Shown: in pieces, positions 54,635-64,000 of the stretch
Layout: each line of letters begins with the position of its first letter
Position numbering within the stretch: the first letter of the stretch is position 1
Program-made: the position numbers and the translations under genes
Assembly (NCBI RefSeq): GCF_003086295.3
Contig: NC_092046.1
Coordinates: 108,789,363 to 108,853,362, forward strand
DNA: 64,000 bases
Reading direction: 5' to 3'
Origin: Arachis hypogaea
Lineage: Eukaryota; Streptophyta; Magnoliopsida; Fabales; Fabaceae
Notes under the pieces: generated by a model
What the model was told of the DNA's origin: nothing
Seen by the model: the letters and a program-made list of their open reading frames with translations, nothing else
Database searches by the model: none

Positions 54635-54977
54635 AAAAAATGGAAAAAGCTGTAGCGTTATTAAGTTATTGATTGATCATTTTTTAATTTTAATATAGAG
54701 AGAAAAATAGAGTAAGACGACATTATGGAGTGCATACGTATTTTACCTGAATGTAGTGTTAGAAAAGAACAAATTGGACAGAGCGAGTTTAGTTAAGATA
54801 ATCGGACGGTCTAATTTAAGGGATATAAATCAGACTATCCGATTTGTGTGCATCTCTTATACCAACATGCCTCTTCCTGCACCCACTCTCTCCTTCCGAA
54901 GTCACTTTCTCCTTGAACCCACCCAGAAGGCTTAACAACTCCTTCTTCTTCTACTTTTATAAAAAAAAAAAATTACA
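54635..54977. other. Intergenic DNA
   Basis: No gene seen. It contains CTAATTTAAGGGATATAAAT and a C/T-rich stretch at 54870-54955. Confidence 0.4.
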
Positions 54978-56720
54978 ATGCCAAAAAAACAAAAATGTAA
55001 AAATGTTGATCGTCCTGAACTTCATATTATAAGTTATTTTTGTCATTCTGATTATGTAAGTTTATTTTTTAAATTTTTTCTATTTTAGAATTATTATTAT
55101 TGTTAGAAATTTAGAAATATATGTTTAAATAATATATGTTATAAAATTATTATTATTGTTAGAAATTGAATTTAGAAATATATATATTACAAAATTATTA
55201 TTATTGTTAAAAATTTAGGAATATATGTTTAAATAATAGTTAAAAATATATATATTTAGATATAGTTAGTTAGTAAATATTTTAATTAATGATAATATTT
55301 AAATTAGAATAATGTGATAGATTAGTAAAAATATATGTTTAGAATTTTTGTAATAATTTTAGAAATTATAATTAATTATTACGTTAAATTGTTGTATAAT
55401 TTTTTATAATAGTTTTGGAAATTTTGATTAATAATTAAGTTTTGTAAAATATAATATATTTTTGCTCCGGTAATAATTATTTGTTTATTGTTAGATTTTT
55501 AATTGAAATAAATATATTATTGTAGTTGAGGTTTGAATAAAGTGGAACATTATTAGTTAAATAAGAATTAGATTTATTATTAGTTATTATTAATATTAAG
55601 ATAGTATTTGTTGTTAGTGATGTAGGAATTATCTATGACTAAATAAATAAATAATTATGTAAGAAACTGTTCAATGCTCAATTGGAAACAGTATGAGTAA
55701 AATATGTATAATAATAATATTGTAATTTTTAAAAATTAAAAAGCATTCGATAGGATTATTAATTAAATTTGCAGTTAATTATTATTATTCGGGTAAATTG
55801 GATTTAGTAAAATTATTTGTTTTAATTGAATTTAGTAAAATTATCTATGATAGCTTAGTGGTTTCAATTAATATGTCTTGTGTAGTTAATTATGAAAATT
55901 TTTTAATAATGATAATTAATTAATTGGTAGATTAGTTGTATTTATAAATCATAGTAGTTACTAAATTAGCTAATTAGTAAAAAGTTTAGCATAAGTTTAA
56001 TAAATTAGTTACTCTAATTAGAAAATTATTAACTTTTAGTAGTAAATTAGTAATTATTAATTATTTGACTAATAATTTGCTATGTTTTTAGAGAGTTCAC
56101 AAAATTTAACATGTAATCACCCACTGTCTCTGGATTGGTACAATCATAGTGTGGAAGAGCATTTATGGTTTACGGATTTTTATCATATTTCCCAGATTGG
56201 AATAGTTCAATGTTAGAAAGCACTGGTAAATGCTCTAGTCGAAAGGTGGCACCCAGACACACATACCTTTTACCTTCCGGTTGATGAGTATGCTGTGACA
56301 TTGGAAGATGTGGCTGTTATTCTTGGTCTTTCAACGAATGATCTTCCAGTCACAGGGATAACTATGAGTAGTTTTAAAGTCTTAGAGGCGGAGTATTTGC
56401 ACCAATTTGGGGTTGCATCGAGAAAGTCGGACTGTAGAGGAAACTGCATAAAATTGACATGGTTTCGGGATTCAAAAGAACGTTTATAGTTGATTGACAA
56501 AAACAGCATACAGAGGTACGTGAAGTGCCACATTATGTTGTTATTTGGTACGATCTTGTTTGGAGACAAGTCTGGGACATCTGTGCACTAGAAGTTTCTG
56601 CCTTCGTAATTCTGGCAGTATCGGATAGTATAGTTGGGGATCGGCATGCCTAGCACACCTGTACAGGGCGTTATGCAGGGAATCTCGTTGTAAAAGATGT
56701 AAAGTGGACAATGAGAAAGA
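54978..56720 (+). pseudogene. Plant mobile domain (PMD, MAIN-like) gene, broken
   Basis: From about 56090 the plus strand reads FYHISQIGIVQC, stop, ALVNALVERWHPDTHTFHLP, VTLEDVAVILGLSTNDLPVTG, a divergent stretch, FGDKSG and finally, in another frame, YSWGSACLAHLYRALCRES. This is the plant mobile domain order as I know it from MAINTENANCE OF MERISTEMS-like and transposon-linked proteins. Stops (about 56214, 56487) and a frameshift (about 56600) make it non-functional. A possible first exon MPKKQKCKNVDRPELHII (54978-55056) ends at GTAAGT and would join at a TTTTTAG acceptor near 56090, across an AT-rich intron of about 1 kb; that part is inference. These domains often travel with Mutator elements. 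Confidence 0.75.
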
Positions 56721-56995
56721 AGTTGTTGTGTACTTAACATTTTCTATGTCTCATTTAACTTTTCTATGCATCGTTTAACTGTTCTATGTATCATTACTAT
56801 GCATGTCATATAGTACTTGGATAAGTTATAATGTTTTAAATATCATAGAATGTTTGGGTAAAATCTAAAGTCGCAGATGTCATAGATTAGTTTGATATAA
56901 GTTACAATATTTCAAATATCATACTTTATAACTTGGATAAAATATAAACTCGCAAATGTCATAGAGTATTTGGATAAAATGTAAAATATATAAAT
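56721..56995. repeat. Degenerate short repeats
   Basis: Phrases such as TGTCATAGA, TTTGGATAAAAT and AAATATCATA recur four or five times with irregular spacing of about 50-70 bases between the two gene relics. Confidence 0.45.
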
Positions 56996-57093
56996 CTATT
57001 GAGCATTATTGTCGGCACTTGCACCACACGACTGATGGCATCTACTACGGCTGTGTCCCTCAACCCCACATTGCCTACATCGCCTAGGACCAC
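56996..57093 (-). pseudogene. MuDR-like transposase C-terminal zinc knuckle, cut by copy E
   Basis: The minus strand reads GPRRCRQCGVEGHSRSRC then HQSCGASADNNAQ and a stop (56996-56998). CX2CX4HX4C is intact (C-RQ-C-GVEG-H-SRSR-C), the pattern found near the C terminus of Mutator transposases. The rest of the gene should lie beyond the right end of copy E, outside the window. It is convergent with the PMD relic. Confidence 0.55.
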
Positions 57094-58553
57094 TGAAGAA
57101 CGTAACTCTCGCGCGATCTAGAATTTTCACAATTAAATTCCCATTGTAAGTATAGCTTCTAGACCGACAAGAATTCCTTTCTTACAAAAGTTTTAGTTGT
57201 CACAAGTAACAAACCACTAAATAAATTGATAACCGAAGTATTTAAACTTTGGGTCGTCTCTCAAGAAATTGCAGGGATGTGTTCTTATTATTGGTTATGA
57301 GTCTTGTAAATTGGGGGTTTTGGAGTTTGGGCAATGGGCACAGATATAATTATAAATTAAAGCAATAAAAATAAATAAGAGATTTTATGTAATTAAATTA
57401 AAAGCTTTGACCCGGAGAAGATTAATCGGCAGTTCTATCCTTGTTGGATTTCTCAAGATTAACAGTAATAGGTTGTTGTTTCTACTTGGTTATCCTTTAC
57501 TAAATAAAGGAAAATTAAGTTGGGAGCCAACTTCTGTTCACAAATCCTAATCCTCTCCCTTGGGAAGGATTAGCGTAGTGACTAGAGTGCTAGCCAACAA
57601 CTTTCAATTACCAATTAATTCTTGAGTATTCCAACTCAAGGCGCTCCAAATAATAATCAACTCCAAAATCAAGTTAGGAGTCTACTCAGTTAATATGAAT
57701 GCCATTTTCATAAATCATAAAAGAAGTAAAAAGGAAACATGGTAATTAAAATTTAATTGGAAATAATTAAACAAACAATAGATTTAAATGGAAAAATATT
57801 ATGAAATAAATGCAGAATATAAGAATCTTAAATTAAAAGAGCATTGAACCTGGAAATTGAGAAGAAGAAATCCTAATCCTAAAACCTAAGAGAGAGGAGA
57901 GAACCTCTCTCTCTAAAACTACATCTAATCCTAAAATTGTGTATATGTATGTTGTTATTCATGAATGGATGTATTCTCCCACTTTATAGCTTCTAATTTG
58001 TATTTTCTGGGCCGAGAACTGGGTCAGAAACAGTCCAGAATTCGCTGGTTGCAAATTCAAACACGCTGATTTTCGTCACTGCAACGCATCTACGTAAAGC
58101 ACGCGTTCGCGTCACATATCTGTATGGCCACTATAAAAAATTATATATCAAATCGAAACCCCGGACGTTAGCTTTCCAATGCAACTGGAACCGCGTCATT
58201 TGGACCTCTGTAACTCAAGTTATGATCAATTTAGTGCGAGAGGGTCAGGCTGACAGCTTTGCGGTTCCTTCAATTTCTTGTATTCCTTCCACTTTTGCAT
58301 GTTTCCTTTCCATCCTCTGAGTCATTCCTGCCTTGTAATCTCTGAAATTACTTAACGCACATATCAAGGCATTTAATGGTAATAAGAGAAGATTAATATT
58401 ACCAAATATAAGGCCAAAGAAACATGTTTTCAATCATAGCACAAAATCAGGAAGGAAAACGTAAAACATGCGTTTTGTATGAACAAGTGTATGAAAGATT
58501 GATAAAATCCACTCAATTGAGCACAAGATAAACCATAAAATAGTGGTTTATCA
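57094..58553 (-). repeat. 3' LTR of copy E
   Basis: Minus strand TGATAAACCACTATTTTATG to CGTTCTTCA. The first 104 bases of the other LTR (63897-64000) match its 57094 end. Only a few CG-rich units remain (58085-58115). Confidence 0.9.
57982..57988 (-). promoter_or_regulatory. TATA box in copy E LTR
   Basis: Minus strand AGCTATAAAGTGGGAGAAT, at the position equivalent to the box in B. Confidence 0.55.
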
Positions 58554-58592
58554 ACCTCCCCAAACTTAAACATTAGCATGTCCTCATGCTAA
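58554..58592 (-). promoter_or_regulatory. AGGA-loop hairpin and polypurine tract before the 3' LTR (copy E)
   Basis: Minus strand TTAGCATG-AGGA-CATGCTAA, then TGTTT and AAGTTTGGGGAGGT next to the LTR. Confidence 0.75.
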
Positions 58593-60039
58593 GCTCAGGA
58601 GAAGTTATAAGGGAGTGAATGAAGAGGAATGGTAAGATGTATGAAATGCAACCTATCTATATGAATGCAACTACATGCTAAGATGTTTCTACCTACTTGG
58701 TTAAAAGTAAATAAGCTCTTCAAGACAAACATAAATCAGATTTCACTAATTCAAATTATACAATAAAAGACAAGTAAACTTGTAAGAAGATAGCTCATGA
58801 AAGCGGGAAACCTAGAATTAAGCATTGAACCCTCACTAGTAGTGTATATGCACTCTAATCTCTCAAGTGTCTAGGGTTAATCACTCTACTCTTCTCTAAT
58901 CATGCTTTCTAAACTTTGTTCTTCATCTAACCAATCAACAAATATTTAATGTGCTAATACAAACATCATGAGGTCTTTTCAAGGTTGTAATGGGGCTAAG
59001 GTAATGGTGAGGATATATATATGGTCAAGTGAGCTGAAATATGAATCTTTGACTAACCTAAGCTTTCATCTAACACACACACACTCTCTATGTAATTCTA
59101 AAATCATGCCTAGCTACCCAGAATTCCCATTTTTTCATATTATACTCATGTATCAACTTTTCTTTAATTTTATCACATATGCATTGATTTTCATTAACTT
59201 AACATTGGGATAATTTTGTCTCCTTATTTATTTACTTATTTATTGAATATTTTTTTATTTTTCTCTTTTTTTTTTGGATTTTTTTTATATATTAAAACTA
59301 AGGAAATAAACATAGTTTGTCAATGCACATGGATTTTTAATTTTTCTAGTTTCACATGAGTAGGTACCCAAATTCCTAATATTTTATCAAAGTAGAAATA
59401 TAACACATTCCCTTATTAATCCATGTTCCCACAGTTTCTCCACACTTAATTGTTACACAATCTCTATCTTAAGCTAACCAAAGATTCAATTGGGATATTT
59501 AATTATTTTTCTGCTTAAGGCTAGTAATGTGGTAAAATATAGAACAAATGGGATTTAAAAGGCTCAAAGTGGCTAACAAATGTGATTGAAAGGGTAGGCT
59601 TATTTGGGATAAGTGAGCTAAACAAGTAATGACCTCAATCATATGCAAACATGTAAATACACTAAATATTGGACATATAGAATGAAACAAAATATAGATT
59701 ACAATCAGAGAAGAAAACACACAAGAATAAAAATTTATGGTTAAATAATGTAACCATACAAATAAGCTCAAAATCTCACAGGTTGTGTGTTCTTAGCTAT
59801 AATTCATGTTCCAATTTACGACTTCAAACAAGTTTAACACAAAAAAATTTTTTCAATTTAAATTAGTGAAATACTATAAAAATTTCTTGAAAAAGAAAAT
59901 ATTACTTCAACCAAGTGGTAAAATATCCATAAAATCAAATAAACATGCAATCAAATATGCAAATGCAACAATGAACAAACAAATAAAATAGAATATTGGT
60001 GTTGAAAAGAAGGTAACTAACCCACGAAAGTCGATATCG
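58593..60039 (-). other. Non-coding region (copy E)
   Basis: AT-rich counterpart of 9054-10748 in B. No ORF. Confidence 0.6.
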
Positions 60040-60077
60040 ACCTCCCCACACTTAAAGATTGTACCGTCCTCGGTGCA
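60040..60077 (-). promoter_or_regulatory. Internal AGGA-loop hairpin and polypurine tract (copy E)
   Basis: Minus strand TGCACCG-AGGA-CGGTACA with one mismatch, then AAGTGTGGGGAGGT (60053 down to 60040), the same tract as in B. Confidence 0.65.
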
Positions 60078-60813
60078 TGCTAAGATGTGCAAGTGGACGG
60101 GTTGCAAGCTATAACTGCTGCTCTTTCTCTAAATAATGTGCAGATGGACTTGTTTGTTGCCCCATATAGAAGTTTCTCCCTTTTTCCTTTCTCGGTGGCC
60201 AGTCTGAAAGAAGAGGAAAAAGAAGAAAAAGTAACCCAAAAATAAAGATAAGAAAATAAATAAAGTCTGGGTGGGTTAATGCCAAATAATGAGGGTCTCA
60301 ATTACATGGTAGCTACAATATACAAGTGAGAAAATAATAGAAGCACATGGCATACTGGTGGTACAAAATTTGCAACAAAGGGGAGGAGTGTGGATAATGA
60401 AAGACAATATAAGTGCATATCAATGCAAATGGAATGCAAGTATCATAAAAGAATAGTATTGACTTATAAATAATAATACCCAATCAGAATAAAACAAGTA
60501 ATGAAGTACCAGAATAATTCAAGAAAAGATGCAACAGTTGAATAAGAAAATTTTAACACCAATGGAAGAATAATAAATTTAGAAAAGGAGATAAAAATAT
60601 GCAAAAAATTAAAATACAATGAATGAAAGTATGCAAATAAATTAAATAGAATGGGAGAAAAGAAGGATGAGAAGTTAAAAAGATGAAGAAGAAGAAAGTA
60701 AGAAAGAAGAAAGAAAGAAGGAGAAAGGAGAAAAGAAGAAAGAACGATAATAGAAAGATAATTAGGATTGGGGAAAAAAAATAAGAATTCTAGCGCAGAT
60801 CTAATTAAACTGT
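60078..60813 (-). other. Non-coding region; purine-rich on the plus strand at 60650-60785
   Basis: GAAGAAGAAAGTAAGAAAG-type sequence, which is pyrimidine-rich in the element's sense. Same position as the G/A-rich tract of B. The additional ORF expected here is missing. Confidence 0.55.
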
Positions 60814-61360
60814 GCGTCGCATGCGACGCGGACGCGTGGGTCACGCGTTCACGTGGTTGGTGTTATTTTCAGATGACGCGAACGCGTCAGGGACGCGGAC
60901 GCGTGACCTGATTTGTGCTATTGGCGCGAGTGCAGCCTCGCGTACGCATAACTCTCTATTTCATACTCTTATTGCCAAAATTTAGGGTGACGCGTTCGCG
61001 TGGGTGACGCGATCGCGTGAATGGCATATTTTGAAAAACAACGCGGCCGCATGGGGCACGCGCTCGCATGGTAGGGCTAGTGCTTCCAGCACCATTCCTG
61101 TCCAGCTCCATCATAACTCCCTGCCATACACCTCTTTACGTCGATTTTGCAGGGTCACGCGTTCGCATGGGTGACGCGGACGCGTGGGGAGGCTATTTCG
61201 CAAATGACGTGAACGCGTCAGCGACGCAGTCGCGTGGTCATATTTGTGCCTAAGGCACGCCTCTAGCCACGCTTTCGCGTGACTCTCTATCCAATTCTCT
61301 TTTCTTAAAAATGCACTGGTGACGCGGATGCGTCAGTGACGCTGCCGCGTCGCGTGCGTG
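60814..61360. repeat. CG-rich palindromic array (copy E)
   Basis: Dispersed units such as GACGCGGACGCGTGG, GACGCGTTCGCGTGG and GACGCGATCGCGTG. The core has drifted from the B version (CGCGATCGCG, CGCGGCCGCG) toward CGCGgaCGCG and CGCGttCGCG. Confidence 0.8.
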
Positions 61361-61506
61361 ATTTTTTTTTATGCATGATGCAAAATGCAATGATAGTGTG
61401 GATGCTATGAATAATTCCAGGTTCAATGAAAATAGAATAAAATAAAACTCAAAAACAAACAAAACGAAATAAAAGCAAAATTGAAGAAAAGGAACGATCA
61501 TACCAG

Positions 61507-61524
61507 GGTGGGTTGTCTCCCACC
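61507..61524 (-). promoter_or_regulatory. Stem-loop after ORF1 (copy E)
   Basis: Sense GGTGGG-AGACAA-CCCACC preceded by AAAAGTGCTA, identical in stem and loop to B. Confidence 0.65.
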
Positions 61525-61573
61525 TAGCACTTTTAGTTAAAGTCCTTAAGTTGGACATTTGGGGAGTCCTTTG

Positions 61574-63229
61574 TTATGGTGGCTTGTGCTTGAACTCATC
61601 CAGGAATCTCCACCAATGTTTGTGATTCCAATGGCCTCCGAGATCCTAAACTAGTTGCATAAAGCCTTCAAGCAAGTTAAAGCAAGTGACAAGGCCCCAA
61701 GAGTGTTGATTGCTAGAATGAATTCTGGGGTCCCAAACCTTGCTTTTGCACCCGTCTTCTTGTTGACCATCTTTGTTCCAACCGGGTGGTAAGCAATTCG
61801 GATTCTCACTGAGGCATCCAGATAGCTTCCTAGACCCATACAATTTAGTATTCTTCCAACCATGATACTTCAGTTTGGAGCATGCAACCATATTGAACCT
61901 TGCATGACAATTCTTACCACTAACCATCTCCTTCTTACTCTTATAGCCACAAAGAGCTCTAAGTTGACTATCTGTCTCAAGTAAACCATATTCAAGTGGG
62001 ATGAGAAAGCTAAGGGATATGAATTTTACCCACTTGAATGTTGTGAAGGATGATGGTGACTTAGGCGGAGAGGTCTCCAATAACTTTGGCAGGGTGATTT
62101 CAAGCTCCACTCCCTTGTGCTCTTTGACAACTTTCACCTCTTTGTAAGCTTCTTCAATTTCAACCTCTTTCTCTTGGTAGCTTTCTTCCAATTCAATCTC
62201 CTCTTCATTGCTTTCCAAGGGCATGGGAGGTTGTGCTTCTTCTTCTTTAATCTCCATCTCTTGATCAACCTCTTCAAAGTCTTTAGCCATGATATGCCTT
62301 GGAGGTTGTACACCCTCTTTGGCATCAAATTCAAATGTCTTGGACGGAGGTTCTATAACTGGACTTTCCCATGGAGGTTCTGCATCTCCCAAGTCTTCAA
62401 CCTCTTCTTCTTCTTCAATAATTACTGCTTTGTCCAGTTATTTTAGTATAAAATCATACTCATCCTTGATGATTTTCTTTTCATGACAGCTCCTTTCAAC
62501 TATTCCTTCATCTTCAAGTACAAAATCCATCTCCTCCTTGTTGTCTTCCTTCACTAATTCTTCAACCACTCCTTCGACTTCAAGGGTCTCTACTACCTTC
62601 ACCTTTAGGGCCTCCTCTAGCTTCTTATGAAGTATGAATTCGCGAAGATGACCCCTACTCTCTTGTTCCATATCAGTAGCATAACTGGGATCATCTTGCT
62701 CTTGGATCGATGGATGTGGGTGCTCATCCATGGAGGATGGTGATGGGATGGGAAGATTATTATGTGGTTAAAAAGGAAGCGCACTGAAGCTTGAGGGTTG
62801 AATATTGGAGGTAGAGGGTTGGTCCATGCGGGATATAAGATTTTGGAGTGTAGAGGTAAGACCAATGATATTAGAGATGAGTATGTTGTTATCCAATGGA
62901 GATGGTGAATATTGAGGTGGTGGTTCTGGGTGTGGTTCATATAGTGGTTGGTGTGGTTGATGTGGGTTAGGATCACGTGGGGGTGTTTGGTGGTAAGGTG
63001 CTTGTGAGTGTGGTGGTCTAGAGTTGTGTTGAGGAGATGGTTCATAAGCATATGGTGGGACTTGTTGGTTATTGTGCATTGGAGGGGGTTGTTGCCAAGA
63101 GGGTTGATCAAATCCTTGTGACTCCTTCCATCTTTGATTTTTCTAACCTTGATGCCTATTTTCATTATAGTTTCCATTCCTTACAACAACATTGGAACCA
63201 AACTGGAAACCAGAGGGGTGAGAATTCAT
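61574..63229 (-). pseudogene. ORF1 of pol-less element, copy E, broken by stops only
   Basis: One uninterrupted frame from MNSHPSGFQFGSN (63229) to EFKHKPP and stop (61574), with internal stops at 63143, 62768, 62438 and 61646. The architecture matches the intact B protein: Pro/His/Gln-rich N part, Glu-rich middle (about 62700-62090), and conserved C-terminal domain with TFKWVK, EYGLLETDSQLRALC, YKSKKEM, PPGW and HWWRFLDEFKHKPP. N-terminal and middle parts are highly diverged from B, while the C-terminal domain and both ends are conserved. Function unknown. Confidence 0.75.
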
Positions 63230-63289
63230 AGTAGCCAATAAAAATTAAAAACAAAAACAAATAAACAAGCAAAGGAAAATAAAATAAAA

Positions 63290-63840
63290 TAAGAGAAAAG
63301 GTTTGAAAAAGATTTGATTTTTAAGATTAGAAAAGATAAGATAAGTTAAGTAAGAGAAGTTAAGTTTTTAAATTAAAAGGTTTTGAAATTTAAATTTTTG
63401 AATTTGAAAATTAAAATTTGAATTTTAAATTTTGAAATTTGAATTTTTAAAGTTTGAAATTTGAAATTTGAATTTTAAATTTTGAAAATTGAATTTTTAA
63501 ATTTGAATTTTGAAATTTGAAATTTGAATTTTAAATTTTAAAATTTGAATTTTTGAAAAAGTTAATAATATAAGATAAAGATTTGAAAAAGATTTAAATT
63601 TTGAAAAGGTTTGATTTTTTAAAATTTTAAATTTTGAATTTTGAATTTTGAATTTTGGAATTTAAATATTGAAATTTGAAATTTGATTTTTAAAATAAGA
63701 TAAGATAAGATTTTGAAAAAGATATGATTTTTGAAAAAGATTTGAATTTTGAAATTTAAAACTAAGATAAGATAAGATAAAAAATTTTAAAATAAAAATC
63801 TGAATTTTTTTTTCGAAAAAATTAATTTAAAAGTAAATAT
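63290..63840. repeat. Low-complexity GAAATTTTGAATTT-type tract
   Basis: Irregular repeats of TTTGAAATTTGAATTTT and AAGATAAGATAAG between the primer site and ORF1, comparable in place to the leaders of C and D. No coding potential. Confidence 0.8.
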
Positions 63841-63875
63841 TTACAATAACCAATAATAAGGCACACGTTTGTAAT

Positions 63876-63893
63876 TCCCCGGCAACGGCGCCA
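63876..63893 (-). promoter_or_regulatory. Primer binding site, tRNA-Asp type (copy E)
   Basis: Minus strand TGGCGCCGTTGCCGGGGA, three bases from the LTR end at 63897, exactly as in B. Confidence 0.9.
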
Positions 63894-63896
63894 TTT

Positions 63897-64000
63897 TGAA
63901 GAGCGTAACTCTCGCGCGATCTAGAATTTTCACAATTAAATTTCCGTTGTAATTATAGCTTCTAGACCGACAAGAATTCATTTCTTACAAAAGTTTTGGT
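63897..64000 (-). repeat. 5' LTR of copy E, first 104 bases in view
   Basis: Matches 57094-57197 apart from a few substitutions. It continues beyond the window. Confidence 0.9.

Larger units (their letters stand above)
57094..64000 (-). mobile_element. Pol-less LTR retrotransposon, copy E (same group as B), cut by window end
   Basis: 3' LTR at 57094-58553; the 5' LTR begins at 63897 and runs out of the window. It shares with B the layout, TGATAAACC LTR start, tRNA-Asp primer site, ORF1, stem-loop, CG-rich array and hairpin/PPT modules, but the sequences are well diverged. The additional ORF of B is absent: the space between CG array and internal module (60078-60810) holds no trace of it. ORF1 is broken. 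Confidence 0.88.

Overview
This is plant nuclear DNA, almost certainly from a legume and most likely peanut (Arachis). Only one ordinary host gene is present: a complete 12-exon gene for plastid 1-deoxy-D-xylulose 5-phosphate reductoisomerase (DXR) on the minus strand at 47809-51557. Nearly everything else is nested LTR retrotransposons, plus Mutator-type debris. The Arachis call rests on the DXR protein, the plant intron structure, the tRNA-Asp primer sites and the abundant GGCGTTnAACGCC satellite units I associate with Arachis Ty3-gypsy elements. The genus is inference.

Layout. 1-4642 is the 3' part of an Athila-type Ty3-gypsy element (copy A). 4643-5023 is a fragment of a related LTR, and about 5330-6095 is a DUF4283/zinc-knuckle relic. 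A Tat-type Ty3-gypsy element on the minus strand, with dual RNase H, is cut into three blocks (6401-7563, 17427-21752, 46803-47102). Its integrase gene is split by a complete 9.9-kb LTR element without pol (copy B, 7564-17426, target duplication CTGCC). Its 5' LTR is split by two Athila elements standing side by side: copy C (21753-31902, target duplication GGGGG) and copy D (34658-46802, target duplication GGGTG). Between C and D lie exactly 1000 N flanked by two near-identical blocks, almost certainly an assembly artefact.

After DXR comes AT-rich DNA, a short Mutator-type element with long terminal inverted repeats (53779-54630), a broken plant-mobile-domain gene (about 54978-56720, plus strand) and the last codons of a MuDR-like transposase (56996-57093, minus). 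Into that transposase a second pol-less element of the B type (copy E, 57094 to beyond the window end, minus strand) has inserted.

How the parts relate. A, C and D encode gag-pol and then an additional ORF (aORF) with a plant-transposon (Transposase_32-like) domain. B and E have no pol. They carry a different first ORF of unknown function (intact, 521 aa, in B), and B also has a diverged aORF. All use a tRNA-Asp primer site wherever it is in view. Despite different coding content they share two RNA-level features that I did not expect. One is a stem-loop just after the first ORF (TGGG-AG[G/A]CAA-CCCA core, stems with compensatory changes). The other is a hairpin with an AGGA or GGGA loop followed by a polypurine-tract-like stretch, found immediately before the 3' LTR and again internally near the aORF. 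These shared modules, and the pol-less family itself, are the best candidates for something undescribed. No retroelement polyprotein in the window is intact.
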